From Propioniciclava sp. MC1595 (GTDB lineage: Bacteria > Actinomycetota > Actinomycetes > Propionibacteriales > Propionibacteriaceae), in the NCBI RefSeq assembly GCF_017569205.1, contig NZ_CP071870.1, positions 1,488,001 to 1,552,000 on the forward strand: 64,000 nucleotides of DNA. The letters run 5' to 3'. Below, piece by piece: positions 19,744 through 26,915 of the stretch. A program made the position numbers and the translations under genes. Position 1 is the stretch's first letter; every line of letters begins with the position of its first letter. The notes under the pieces are model-generated. The model was given only the letters and a program-made list of their open reading frames with translations, was not told the origin of the DNA and made no database searches.

Positions 19744-21486
19744 ATGACGCTGCCGAGCACCAACCCCGAGCCGCCGCACCACCACGGCGGGCAGCGCACC
19801 CTGCGCCGGCGGTTCGTGCGGGTGCCGGCCCCCGAGCCGTCCACCGATGCGGTCTTCCTGGTGCTGCGCCGTATGCGCGCCCCGCTCATCGTGGTGGTGG
19901 TCGTGTTCGCGATCTCGGTGGCGGGCCTGGCGCTGATCCCCGGCGTGGACGACCAGGGCCGCCCGTACACGATGTCGGTGTTCGACGCGTTCTACCTGAT
20001 GTCCTACACGGCCCTGACGATCGGCTTCGGCGAGCTGCCCTACGCGCTGACCCGCGTGCAGCGGCTGTGGCTCACGGTCTGCATCTACGGCTCGGTGATC
20101 GGGTGGGCCTACGCGCTCGGCGCCCTGCTGGCGCTGCTGCAGGACAAGGCGTTCCGCGACTCGTTGGCCCGCCAGCGTTTCGTGCGCCGGGTGAAGCGGC
20201 TGAGGCGTCCGTTCCTCATCCTCGTCGGGTACGGACAGATGGGCCGCGCCGCGGCCGAGACCCTCGACACGCTCGGCCGCAGCACGGTGGTCGTGGCCGC
20301 CGACCAGGAGTCCATCGACGCGCTCGCCGGGGCGCAGCTGTCGAGCGACATCCCGGGTCTGGTGGGGGACGCCCGCGACCCGGCCATCCTCGGGCTGGCC
20401 GGGCTGGGCAGCAAGTACTGCGCCGGCGTGCTCGCGCTCACCGACGACGACGCGGCCAACCTATCCATCGTGATGGCGGTGACGCTGCTGCGCCACGACG
20501 TGCCGGTGGTCGCCCGCGCCAACGAGCGCGCCACCGCGAAGGCCATGCGCGAGTTCGGGGCGTCCGCGGTGGTGAACCCGTTCGAGCGGTACGGCAACTA
20601 CCTGGTGATGCGGGTGCGGCGTCCCTCGACGTACCGGCTGCTGACCTGGCTCATCGCCGCGCCGGGCACGCTGGTCTCGGCCCACGCGGAGGAGCACGAG
20701 GACGGCCTGTGGATCATCGCCTCCGACGACCACTTCGGCCCCGAGATCGCCAACGACCTCGACGACGCCGGCCTCGACTCGTCGCTCGTGTGGCCGGTCG
20801 ACGGCACCCCCGACGTGGGCGGGGCGGTGGGCTTCATCGCCGGGGGCAGCGACGACGCCCAGAACCTGGCGCTGGTCGGCCACGCGCGGCTGGTGAACCC
20901 CGACCTCTTCCTGGCGGTGCGGCAGCGGTCCAAGCGCAACGAGCCGCTGCTGCGCGCGTTCGCCCCCGACTCGGTGTTCGTCCCCGCGCAGCTCACCGTG
21001 CAGGAGGCGCTCGCGCGGGTGATCACCCCCGACTTCTGGGACTTCGTCGTGCGCGTGTGGGGCATGAAGGACGAGGAGGCCGAGCCGGTGCTCGACCACC
21101 TGCTCGAGGTGGTCGGCCGCGGGTCGCCCGACAGCCACCGCATCGTCGTGGGGGAGCGCGACACCCCCGCCGTCGTGCGCCGCCTGCGCTCGGGGCCCGT
21201 GCACCTGGGTGACCTGTTCCGGCACCCCGACGACCGCGACGACCGGGTCGCGGCGGTCCCGGTGCTCCAGATCCGGGGGACGGAGAAGACCTACCTGCCC
21301 GGCCCCGAGGCCGACGTGCGCAACGGCGACGTGATCATCAGCGTCGGGACGCCCCGCAGCTTCGTGATCCTCGCCGACGCCCTGCACTACGACCACACGC
21401 TGGAGTACCTCGTCACCGGCGAGGTCGTCCCGGCCACCTGGCTGGGCCAGGTGGTGCGCAAGGCGGTCACCCGCCGAGGGCTCTAG
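19744..21486 (+). CDS. Two-TM potassium channel with cytosolic RCK/TrkA domains, filter TIGFGE
   Basis: A 580-residue ion channel. A basic amino tail precedes TM1 (LIVVVVVFAISVAGLALI), a pore helix with the filter TALTIGFGELPYA, and TM2 (LWLTVCIYGSVIGWAYALGALLALL). RCK/TrkA-N follows at about 155-290 (FLILVGYGQMGRAAAETL), then a second RCK-like and a TrkA-C-like domain (DVIISVGTPRS near the end). The usual K+ filter TVGYGD is replaced by TIGFGE, so selectivity may differ. Operon partner of the small membrane protein upstream. The last codons lie in a 22-bp tandem repeat. Confidence 0.88.
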   Translation: MTLPSTNPEPPHHHGGQRTLRRRFVRVPAPEPSTDAVFLVLRRMRAPLIVVVVVFAISVAGLALIPGVDDQGRPYTMSVFDAFYLMSYTALTIGFGELPYALTRVQRLWLTVCIYGSVIGWAYALGALLALLQDKAFRDSLARQRFVRRVKRLRRPFLILVGYGQMGRAAAETLDTLGRSTVVVAADQESIDALAGAQLSSDIPGLVGDARDPAILGLAGLGSKYCAGVLALTDDDAANLSIVMAVTLLRHDVPVVARANERATAKAMREFGASAVVNPFERYGNYLVMRVRRPSTYRLLTWLIAAPGTLVSAHAEEHEDGLWIIASDDHFGPEIANDLDDAGLDSSLVWPVDGTPDVGGAVGFIAGGSDDAQNLALVGHARLVNPDLFLAVRQRSKRNEPLLRAFAPDSVFVPAQLTVQEALARVITPDFWDFVVRVWGMKDEEAEPVLDHLLEVVGRGSPDSHRIVVGERDTPAVVRRLRSGPVHLGDLFRHPDDRDDRVAAVPVLQIRGTEKTYLPGPEADVRNGDVIISVGTPRSFVILADALHYDHTLEYLVTGEVVPATWLGQVVRKAVTRRGL

Positions 21487-21535
21487 TTTCCTGCGCCGAG
21501 GGCTCTACTTTTCTGCGCCGAGGGCTTGGGTTTCG
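21472..21535. repeat. Three imperfect 22-bp tandem repeats across two convergent gene ends
   Basis: Units at about 21472-21491, 21492-21513 and 21514-21535 share TGCGCCGAGGGCTC followed by a T-rich end (for example TGCGCCGAGGGCTCTACTTTTC is copy two in two halves TGCGCCGAGGGC and TCTACTTTTC). The first copy supplies the stop of the channel gene and the others supply the final codons of the hydrolase on the other strand. Confidence 0.75.
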
Positions 21536-22266
21536 AGCGCGGCAACGGTGGCTTCCGGGTCCTCGGCCGGTGCGAGGTGCCCCACCTCGGGCAGCACCAC
21601 GAGCCGACCTTCCCGGACGCCGTCGGCCACCTCGGCCATCAGCTCGGGCGGGCAGACGACGTCGTCGCCGCCGCAGTGGGCGAGCGTCGGGACGTCGATC
21701 TCGGCCAACCGGGAGCGGACGTCGTGCTCGCTCAGCGCCTCGCACACGAAGGCGTAGGACGCGGCGTCCATGCCCTGCAGTTCGGTGAGGAGCGCCTCGA
21801 CGACCTCGGGGCGCTCGCTGCGCGTGCGGTCGGAGAACCAGCGCTCGCGCGAGCCCTCGACCAGCGGCCCGATGCCCTGCTCGCGCACCAGCGCGGCGCG
21901 CTCCTGCCACGACTCCCGGGTGCCCAGCTTGGCACCTGAGCAGACCACGGCCGTCGACAGCACCCGCGGGTCGCCCGTCAGGGCGAGGTGCAGCCCGACC
22001 GCGCCCGCGACCGAGACGCCGGCGTAGTGGAAGGGTGAGCCCACGGCGTCCAAGACGGCGTCGGCCAGCTCGGCCAGCGAGAACGGACCGCTGGCCGGGG
22101 AGGAGGCGCCGTGGCCGGGGAGGTCCCAGCCGAGGACGCGGTAGCGCTCGCCCAGCAGCGCCGCCGCCGCGCCCCACAGGGACGCGACGGCGGTGCCGAG
22201 ACTCGGCCCGACGAGCAGCATCGCGCCGCCCGCCGGCCCCGGGGCCAGCTCGGTGATCGTGATCAT
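21505..22266 (-). CDS. Alpha/beta-hydrolase, 3-oxoadipate enol-lactonase-like
   Basis: A 253-residue alpha/beta-hydrolase. The nucleophile elbow is GVSVAGAVG, a GxSxA variant of the usual GxSxG. The acid is in the HCGGDDVVCPPE region and the histidine in EVGHLAPAEDP. An oxyanion-type VGPSLGTAVASLW stretch near the start and the overall length resemble PcaD-type lactonases. No aromatic degradation genes are nearby, so substrate is open. ATG at 22266 is chosen; a GTG nine codons upstream is possible. Its carboxy end QALGAEK is encoded within tandem repeats, hinting that the end has been altered. Confidence 0.85.
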   Translation of the reverse strand: MITITELAPGPAGGAMLLVGPSLGTAVASLWGAAAALLGERYRVLGWDLPGHGASSPASGPFSLAELADAVLDAVGSPFHYAGVSVAGAVGLHLALTGDPRVLSTAVVCSGAKLGTRESWQERAALVREQGIGPLVEGSRERWFSDRTRSERPEVVEALLTELQGMDAASYAFVCEALSEHDVRSRLAEIDVPTLAHCGGDDVVCPPELMAEVADGVREGRLVVLPEVGHLAPAEDPEATVAALETQALGAEK

Positions 22267-22289
22267 GCCCGTGCAGTCCGGTGGGACGA

Positions 22290-22640
22290 TCACGCCTGGA
22301 CCGGGTCGAGCACGAAGTCGTACGTGACCGTCTCGCCGGACTCGTCGCCCTGGATGTCGAGCACCAGCTCGGGCTTCACGGCCGCCGCCCCACCTTCACC
22401 CTGAAGGTGCGGATGCCGTAGGTGTCGATCATCCTCGCCGCCTCGTCGACCATCTTGGCCGGGTCGTCGAAGCCGAGCATGTGGCTGACGCGCATCCGGT
22501 CGGTCCAGCCGCCGAGGAGGCGGTGGACGGGCTGGCCCCAGGCCTTGCCGAGGATGTCCCACAGGGCCATGTCGATGGCGGCCTTGGCGGTGGGGTTGCC
22601 GATGGTGCGGTGCATCCGGGCGCGGTAACCATGGCTGTCG
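22290..22640 (-). pseudogene. Fragment of an enolase-superfamily (mandelate racemase/muconate cycloisomerase-like) gene
   Basis: Between about 22640 and 22380 the minus strand encodes AKAAIDMALWDILGKAWG, PVHRLLGGW and YGIRTFRVKVG, the middle of the amino domain and first barrel strand of a mandelate-racemase-type enzyme. The amino end and nearly all of the barrel are missing. After KVG the frame closes at 22376, while another frame runs on to a stop at 22290 through VKPELVLDIQGDESG, which does not match the family. It looks like a decayed remnant inserted between the hydrolase and pafB. Confidence 0.7.
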
Positions 22641-22681
22641 CGGTTCGGGAGCGTCGAGGCCGGTCCGGGCCCGCTCAGCGC

Positions 22682-22687
22682 TAGCCT
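22682..22687 (+). promoter_or_regulatory. -10 box for leaderless pafB transcript
   Basis: TAGCCT seven bases before the GTG at 22695. Confidence 0.55.
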
Positions 22688-22694
22688 GAGGGGC

Positions 22695-23669
22695 GTGTCA
22701 GCGCGCAAGTCGGAACGGATCATGAACCTCACGATCTGCCTGCTCATGGCGCGCCGTTTCGTGGAGCGGGAGCAGATCCGCGAGCTGGTCGAGGGCTACC
22801 ACGGCCTGTCCGACCAAGCGTTCGAGCGCACCTTCGAGCGCGACAAGGACGACCTGCGCGCGATGGGCGTCCCGGTCGAGACCGGCTCGAACTCGCCGCT
22901 GTTCCCCGACGAGGTGGGCTACCGCATCCGCCGGCGCGACTTCGAGCTGCCCGAGATCGACTTCACCCCGGCCGAGCTGGCGGCGCTCGGCGTCGCCTCC
23001 ACCGTCTGGGACGACGCCCGCCTCGGCGGCCAGGCCACCGCCGCGCTGGCGAAGCTGCGAGCCTCCGGCCTCGACCCGGACGCCGACCGCGTGGCCACGT
23101 TCGCCCCGACCGTGGGCGCCCGGGAACCCGCCTTCGAGACGCTCTGGCAGGCGACGCTGGCCGGACAGCCGGTCGCCTTCACCTACCGCGGGCTCGCCCG
23201 CGTCGTCGAGCCGTGGCGCCTGGTCAACCGCAAGGGCGCCTGGTACCTGATCGGCCTCGACCGCACCCGCGGCGAGGGGCGCTCCTACAAGGTCTCCCGC
23301 ATCGAGGACGCCCCGCGCCTGGCCAAGGGCGAGGTCACGCCGCCCGACCCGGCCGTCGTGGAGGAGCACGTGCGCTCGCTGACCGCGCGCCGCGACACGA
23401 TCGCCACCATCGCCGTCCGCGACGGGGCCGCCCCCGACCTCGTCCGCTTCGCGCGGCCGGTCGGGCCCGACCCCGAACCGACCCCGGACGCCGACCCCGC
23501 GGCCCAGCCCCCACCCGGCTTCACGGCCTGGCGCCTGCGCGTGGCGAGCGACCCCGCCGACGCCGCGGGGGACATCGCCTGGTACGGGGCCGACGTCGTC
23601 GTCCTCGACCCGCCCGAGCTGGCGGCCGCCGTCCGCGTGCACCTCGAGGCGGTGGCGGCATGGCGATGA
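22695..23669 (+). CDS. pafB: WYL-domain regulator PafB
   Basis: A 324-residue regulator with an amino-terminal winged helix (RIMNLTICLLMARRFVEREQI, FERDKDDLRAMGVPVET) and a WYL domain (about 150-215, EPWRLVNRKGAWYLIGLDRTRG). A WCX-like end follows. In mycobacteria PafB and PafC together activate the LexA-independent DNA-damage regulon, apparently sensing single-stranded DNA through WYL domains. The gene is followed in overlap by pafC, as in M. tuberculosis. The Pro/Asp-rich insert (about 255-272) is unusual in length. Confidence 0.93.
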   Translation: MSARKSERIMNLTICLLMARRFVEREQIRELVEGYHGLSDQAFERTFERDKDDLRAMGVPVETGSNSPLFPDEVGYRIRRRDFELPEIDFTPAELAALGVASTVWDDARLGGQATAALAKLRASGLDPDADRVATFAPTVGAREPAFETLWQATLAGQPVAFTYRGLARVVEPWRLVNRKGAWYLIGLDRTRGEGRSYKVSRIEDAPRLAKGEVTPPDPAVVEEHVRSLTARRDTIATIAVRDGAAPDLVRFARPVGPDPEPTPDADPAAQPPPGFTAWRLRVASDPADAAGDIAWYGADVVVLDPPELAAAVRVHLEAVAAWR

Positions 23670-24607
23670 CCTCGTCCAGCCAGGTGCCCCGGCTCCTCGC
23701 GCTCGTCCCGTACCTCCAGGCCCACCCCGACGCCGACCTGGAGGCCACGGCGTCCGTGTTCGACGTCACCCCGCGCCAGCTGGTGGCCGACCTGAAGGTG
23801 CTGTGGTTCTGCGGCCTGCCCGGCGGCGCGCCCGGCGACCTCATCGAGGTCGACATGGACGCGCTTGAGTCGGGCACCATCCGGCTCACGAACGCCGAGT
23901 TCCTCGCCCGCCCGCACCGGTTCACCCCCGAGGAGGCGATGAGCCTCGTCGTCGCCCTCGCCGCGCTCGAGGAGATGGCGGACGCCGAACTCGGCCCCGC
24001 CGTCCGCTCGGCCCGGGCCAAGCTCGAGGGCGCCGTCGGCGGAGGCACCGACAAGGTCGCGATCGCGGTGTCGGCGGGGCAGGAGTCGATCCGGGGTCAG
24101 CTCGCCGACGCGATCGCCGCCGGCGTGGCCGTGCGGCTGACCTACCACGGGGCCTCGCGCGGCGTCGCGACGACGCCCGTCGTCGACCCGGCACGCCTGG
24201 GCACCCGCGACGGCTACGGCTACCTCACGGCGTGGGCGCACGAACGCGCGGGCTGGCGCACCTACCGGCTCGACCGCATCGTCGCCGTCGACCCCCTCGA
24301 GCAGGCCACCACCGACCACGGGCCGGCCCCGGCGCTGGCGTCCGGGTGGCTCGACGACCGCCCCGACGCGGTCGAGGTCACCCTCGACCTGCGCCCGGGG
24401 GGTCGCTGGATCACCGAGTACCACCCGCTCGTCGCCACCGAGGAACTGCCCGACGGGCTGCTCCGCGTGCGGATGCGGGTCGCGGACCCGGGCTGGTTCC
24501 GCCGGCTCCTGCTCCGGCTGGGCCCGGCCGTGGCGCGCGTGGACCCGCCGCAGGCCGCGGCGTCCGCGATCGAGGCCGCCCGCGAGGCGCTCGGCGGGGA
24601 CCGCTGA
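23660..24607 (+). CDS. pafC: WYL-domain regulator PafC
   Basis: A 315-residue partner of PafB. The winged helix occupies the first 75 residues (LLALVPYLQAHPDADLEATASVFDVTPRQLVADL) and the WYL domain about 145-215 (LTYHGASRGVATTPVVDPARLGTRDGYGYLTAWAHE in pieces), with a WCX-type end. It overlaps pafB by 10 bases if ATG 23660 is used, or by ATGA if ATG 23666 is used; both encode the same protein apart from two residues. Heterodimer with PafB is expected from the family. Confidence 0.93.
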   Translation: MAMTSSSQVPRLLALVPYLQAHPDADLEATASVFDVTPRQLVADLKVLWFCGLPGGAPGDLIEVDMDALESGTIRLTNAEFLARPHRFTPEEAMSLVVALAALEEMADAELGPAVRSARAKLEGAVGGGTDKVAIAVSAGQESIRGQLADAIAAGVAVRLTYHGASRGVATTPVVDPARLGTRDGYGYLTAWAHERAGWRTYRLDRIVAVDPLEQATTDHGPAPALASGWLDDRPDAVEVTLDLRPGGRWITEYHPLVATEELPDGLLRVRMRVADPGWFRRLLLRLGPAVARVDPPQAAASAIEAAREALGGDR

Positions 24608-24629
24608 AGCCCGCGTCAGGTCTGTGTTG

Positions 24630-24635
24630 TAGGGT
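24630..24635 (+). promoter_or_regulatory. -10 box for leaderless transcript of the small pafC-tatA membrane protein
   Basis: TAGGGT seven bases before GTG 24643, giving this gene and probably tatA-tatC their own promoter inside the pafBC-tat run. Confidence 0.55.
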
Positions 24636-24642
24636 TCGGCGG

Positions 24643-24825
24643 GTGTGGTGGGTGTGGATCATCGTGGGGGCCGCGCTCGCCGGGTTGGTCATGCTCGTCC
24701 TGTTCGCGATCGCGCTGTGGCGCAAGGCCCTGGCGGTGCTCGACGCGCTCGGCGAACTGGGTTCCCAGGTCGACACGGCGCTCGCGCTGGTCGACGGCGT
24801 GGGGGCGCCGCCGCGCACCTTCTAG
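24643..24825 (+). CDS. 60-residue single-pass membrane protein between pafC and tatA
   Basis: GTG at 24643 opens a 60-residue frame: a short Trp-rich amino end (WWVWIIVG), one membrane helix (ALAGLVMLVLFAIALW), then a cytosolic amphipathic helix (KALAVLDALGELGSQVDTALALVDG). The TAGGGT box seven bases upstream and the position 33 bases before tatA argue it is real. The layout (short TM plus amphipathic helix) recalls TatA/TatB in miniature, but it lacks the TatA FG hinge. Small proteins of unknown function occur here in related genomes. Function not recognised. Confidence 0.7.
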   Translation: MWWVWIIVGAALAGLVMLVLFAIALWRKALAVLDALGELGSQVDTALALVDGVGAPPRTF

Positions 24826-24858
24826 ACTTCACCTCGTACACCTAGGCAAGGAGTAGCA

Positions 24859-25149
24859 ATGCTGCCGTTCAACATGCAGGGCTGGGAATGGGTCATCCTG
24901 ATCGTTCTCGCGCTCCTCATCTTCGGTGGGTCCCGTCTCGCGGGCGCCGGCAAGAACGCCGGCCGCGCGCTGCGCGAGTTCAAGGACGAGACGCGCCAGA
25001 TCAAGGCCGACGAGGAGCAGGCGCAGCGTGAGGCGGAGCTCCGCCGCCGCGAGTACGAGCTCGACCAGCGCGAGCGCGGCACCGTGGCCGACAGCACCCT
25101 CGAAGCCGAGCTCGTCGAGGACCCCCGCCCCGACGCCGACCAGAAGTAG
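24859..25149 (+). CDS. tatA: Sec-independent translocase TatA
   Basis: A 96-residue pore component of the Tat system, which exports folded proteins carrying twin-arginine signals. It has the short membrane helix WVILIVLALLIFGGSRL with the FG hinge, then an amphipathic helix (GKNAGRALREFKDE) and a charged, coiled tail (EQAQREAELRRREYELDQRE). An AAGGAG ribosome site lies eight bases before ATG 24859, unlike the leaderless neighbours. tatC follows 12 bases later. A likely client, a Tat-signal amidase, is at 40335. Confidence 0.96.
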   Translation: MLPFNMQGWEWVILIVLALLIFGGSRLAGAGKNAGRALREFKDETRQIKADEEQAQREAELRRREYELDQRERGTVADSTLEAELVEDPRPDADQK

Positions 25150-25161
25150 GCCTCGGACGCC

Positions 25162-25986
25162 GTGGCCCGCCTCAGCCTCGGCTGGCTCAAGCCCCCGAAG
25201 GTCCCTGCCGACGGGGTGATGTCGCTGGCCGACCACCTGCGCGAACTGCGCTACCGGTTGGTCTTCTCGATGATCACCATCGCGGTGGGGACCATCGTGT
25301 CCCTGATCTTCCACGAGAAGCTGCTGCTGTTCCTGCTGCAGCCGTGGGAGCAGGCGCAGGAGATCCTCAAGGGCATCAAGCCGAACCTCGAGGTCACCGC
25401 CGTGCTGAGCGGCGTGACGGCCCCGCTGATCCTGATCCTGATGGTCTCGGCGCTGGGCGGGCTGGTCCTGACCAGCCCGATCTGGCTCTACCAGGTGTGG
25501 GCCTACATCGCCCCGGCGCTGCTGGCCAAGGAGAAGAAGTACGCGCTGATCTTCCTGCTCGCCGCCGTGCCCATGTTCCTGGGCGGCATGACGATGGGCT
25601 ACTACATCCTGCCCTCGGCGATCGCGATCCTGATGGCGTTCACCACCGACGTCATCGCCATCCAGAACCTGCTGCCGCTCAACGACTTCCTCGTGTTGAT
25701 GATGCAGCTGATGCTCGTCTTCGGGGCCGGGTTCCTGCTGCCGGTGATCGTCGTGACGCTGAACCTGGTCGGCGTCGTGTCCGGCAAGGCGCTCAAGGGC
25801 GCCCGTCGCTACGTTCTGTTCGGCTGCGCCATCTTCGGCGCGGCCGCCACGCCGGGCGGTGACCCGTTCTCGATGATGGCCCTGGCCGTCCCGATGATGC
25901 TGCTGTTCCTCATCGCCGAGGCGATCTGCCACTGGAACGACCGCCGCCGCGCCAAGAGCGCCTCCAAGGAACTCGAGCGCGCATGA
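25162..25986 (+). CDS. tatC: Sec-independent translocase TatC
   Basis: A 274-residue protein with six membrane helices, the receptor for twin-arginine signals. MSLADHLRELRYRL near the amino end is the TatC signature, and the conserved Glu and Phe positions follow (LTSPIWLYQVWAYIAPALLAKEKKY). TPGGDPFSMMALAVPM in the last helices is also typical. GTG at 25162. It overlaps the lipid kinase gene by ATGA. Order tatA-tatC-kinase-helY matches M. tuberculosis Rv2094c-Rv2092c, except for the kinase. Confidence 0.97.
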   Translation: MARLSLGWLKPPKVPADGVMSLADHLRELRYRLVFSMITIAVGTIVSLIFHEKLLLFLLQPWEQAQEILKGIKPNLEVTAVLSGVTAPLILILMVSALGGLVLTSPIWLYQVWAYIAPALLAKEKKYALIFLLAAVPMFLGGMTMGYYILPSAIAILMAFTTDVIAIQNLLPLNDFLVLMMQLMLVFGAGFLLPVIVVTLNLVGVVSGKALKGARRYVLFGCAIFGAAATPGGDPFSMMALAVPMMLLFLIAEAICHWNDRRRAKSASKELERA

Positions 25987-26912
25987 GGCACCTCGCCCTC
26001 GTGGTCAACCCGGCCGCGGGGCACGGCCGCGGCCAACGCCTGACCCCGGCCGTCGAGGCACGGCTGGTGGACGCCGGCGTCCGGGTCACCCGCACCCTGG
26101 CCCACTCGCCCGAGCACGCGCACGCCACGTGCGCCGACGCCGTCGCGGAGGGCTACGACGGCCTCGTCGTCGTCGGCGGCGACGGCATGGCGCACATCGG
26201 CCTCAACGCCTGCGCCCGGACCGACGTGCCGCTGGGCGTCATCCCGGCCGGCACCGGCAACGACTTCGTCCGGGGCGTCGGGCTGGCGGCGCCCGCCCCC
26301 GGCCCGGGCCGCGACCGGCGCCGTGGCTGGGAGCGCGCCACCGACGCCGTCGTGGCCAGCCGCACACGGGCCATCGACCTCGCCGAGGTGCGCGGCGACC
26401 TGCACCGCGGCCAGCTCGAGTACGCGGGCTGCGTGGTGTCCACCGGGTACGACGAGAAGGTCAACGCCCGCGCGAACAACGCCCCCGTCGACCTGGGCCA
26501 CCTGTCCTACGTGGGGGCGGTGATCGCGGAGGCACGTTCGTTCGCCCCGTTGCACTACCGCCTCGACCTGGACGGGGAGCACCGCGAGGTGGACGCCATC
26601 CTCGTCGCCGTCGCGAACAGCGGCATCTTCGGGGGCGGCATCAGGATCGCCCCCGACTACGACCTGACCGACGGCCTCCTCGACGTGGTCATCGTGCATC
26701 CCGTGGGGCTGTCGACGTTGGTGCGATACCTGCCCCACCTGGCCACGGGCCGCACCTTCGACCACCCCGCCATCGAGCGGCTGCGCGTCCGGCGTGTGGT
26801 CGTCGACGGCGACGGCCTGCACGGCATGGCCGACGGCGAGCCGCTCGGGCACGTGCCCCTGACCGTCTCCGCGGCGCCCGGTGCGCTGCACGTCTACACC
26901 CAGGAGGCCTAG
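25983..26912 (+). CDS. Diacylglycerol kinase-family lipid kinase
   Basis: A 309-residue DAGK catalytic-domain protein that would phosphorylate diacylglycerol or a related lipid. LALVVNPAAGHGRG, VVVGGDGMAH, GVIPAGTGNDFVRG and DYDLTDGLLDVVIV are the classic blocks; the ATP loop is GGDGM. No separate membrane segment. It lies in ATGA overlap with tatC and four bases before helY. Closest known group is DagK/YegS-like kinases involved in phospholipid recycling, but in actinobacteria some act in PIM synthesis, so substrate is not fixed. Confidence 0.92.
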   Translation: MRHLALVVNPAAGHGRGQRLTPAVEARLVDAGVRVTRTLAHSPEHAHATCADAVAEGYDGLVVVGGDGMAHIGLNACARTDVPLGVIPAGTGNDFVRGVGLAAPAPGPGRDRRRGWERATDAVVASRTRAIDLAEVRGDLHRGQLEYAGCVVSTGYDEKVNARANNAPVDLGHLSYVGAVIAEARSFAPLHYRLDLDGEHREVDAILVAVANSGIFGGGIRIAPDYDLTDGLLDVVIVHPVGLSTLVRYLPHLATGRTFDHPAIERLRVRRVVVDGDGLHGMADGEPLGHVPLTVSAAPGALHVYTQEA

Positions 26913-26915
26913 AGG

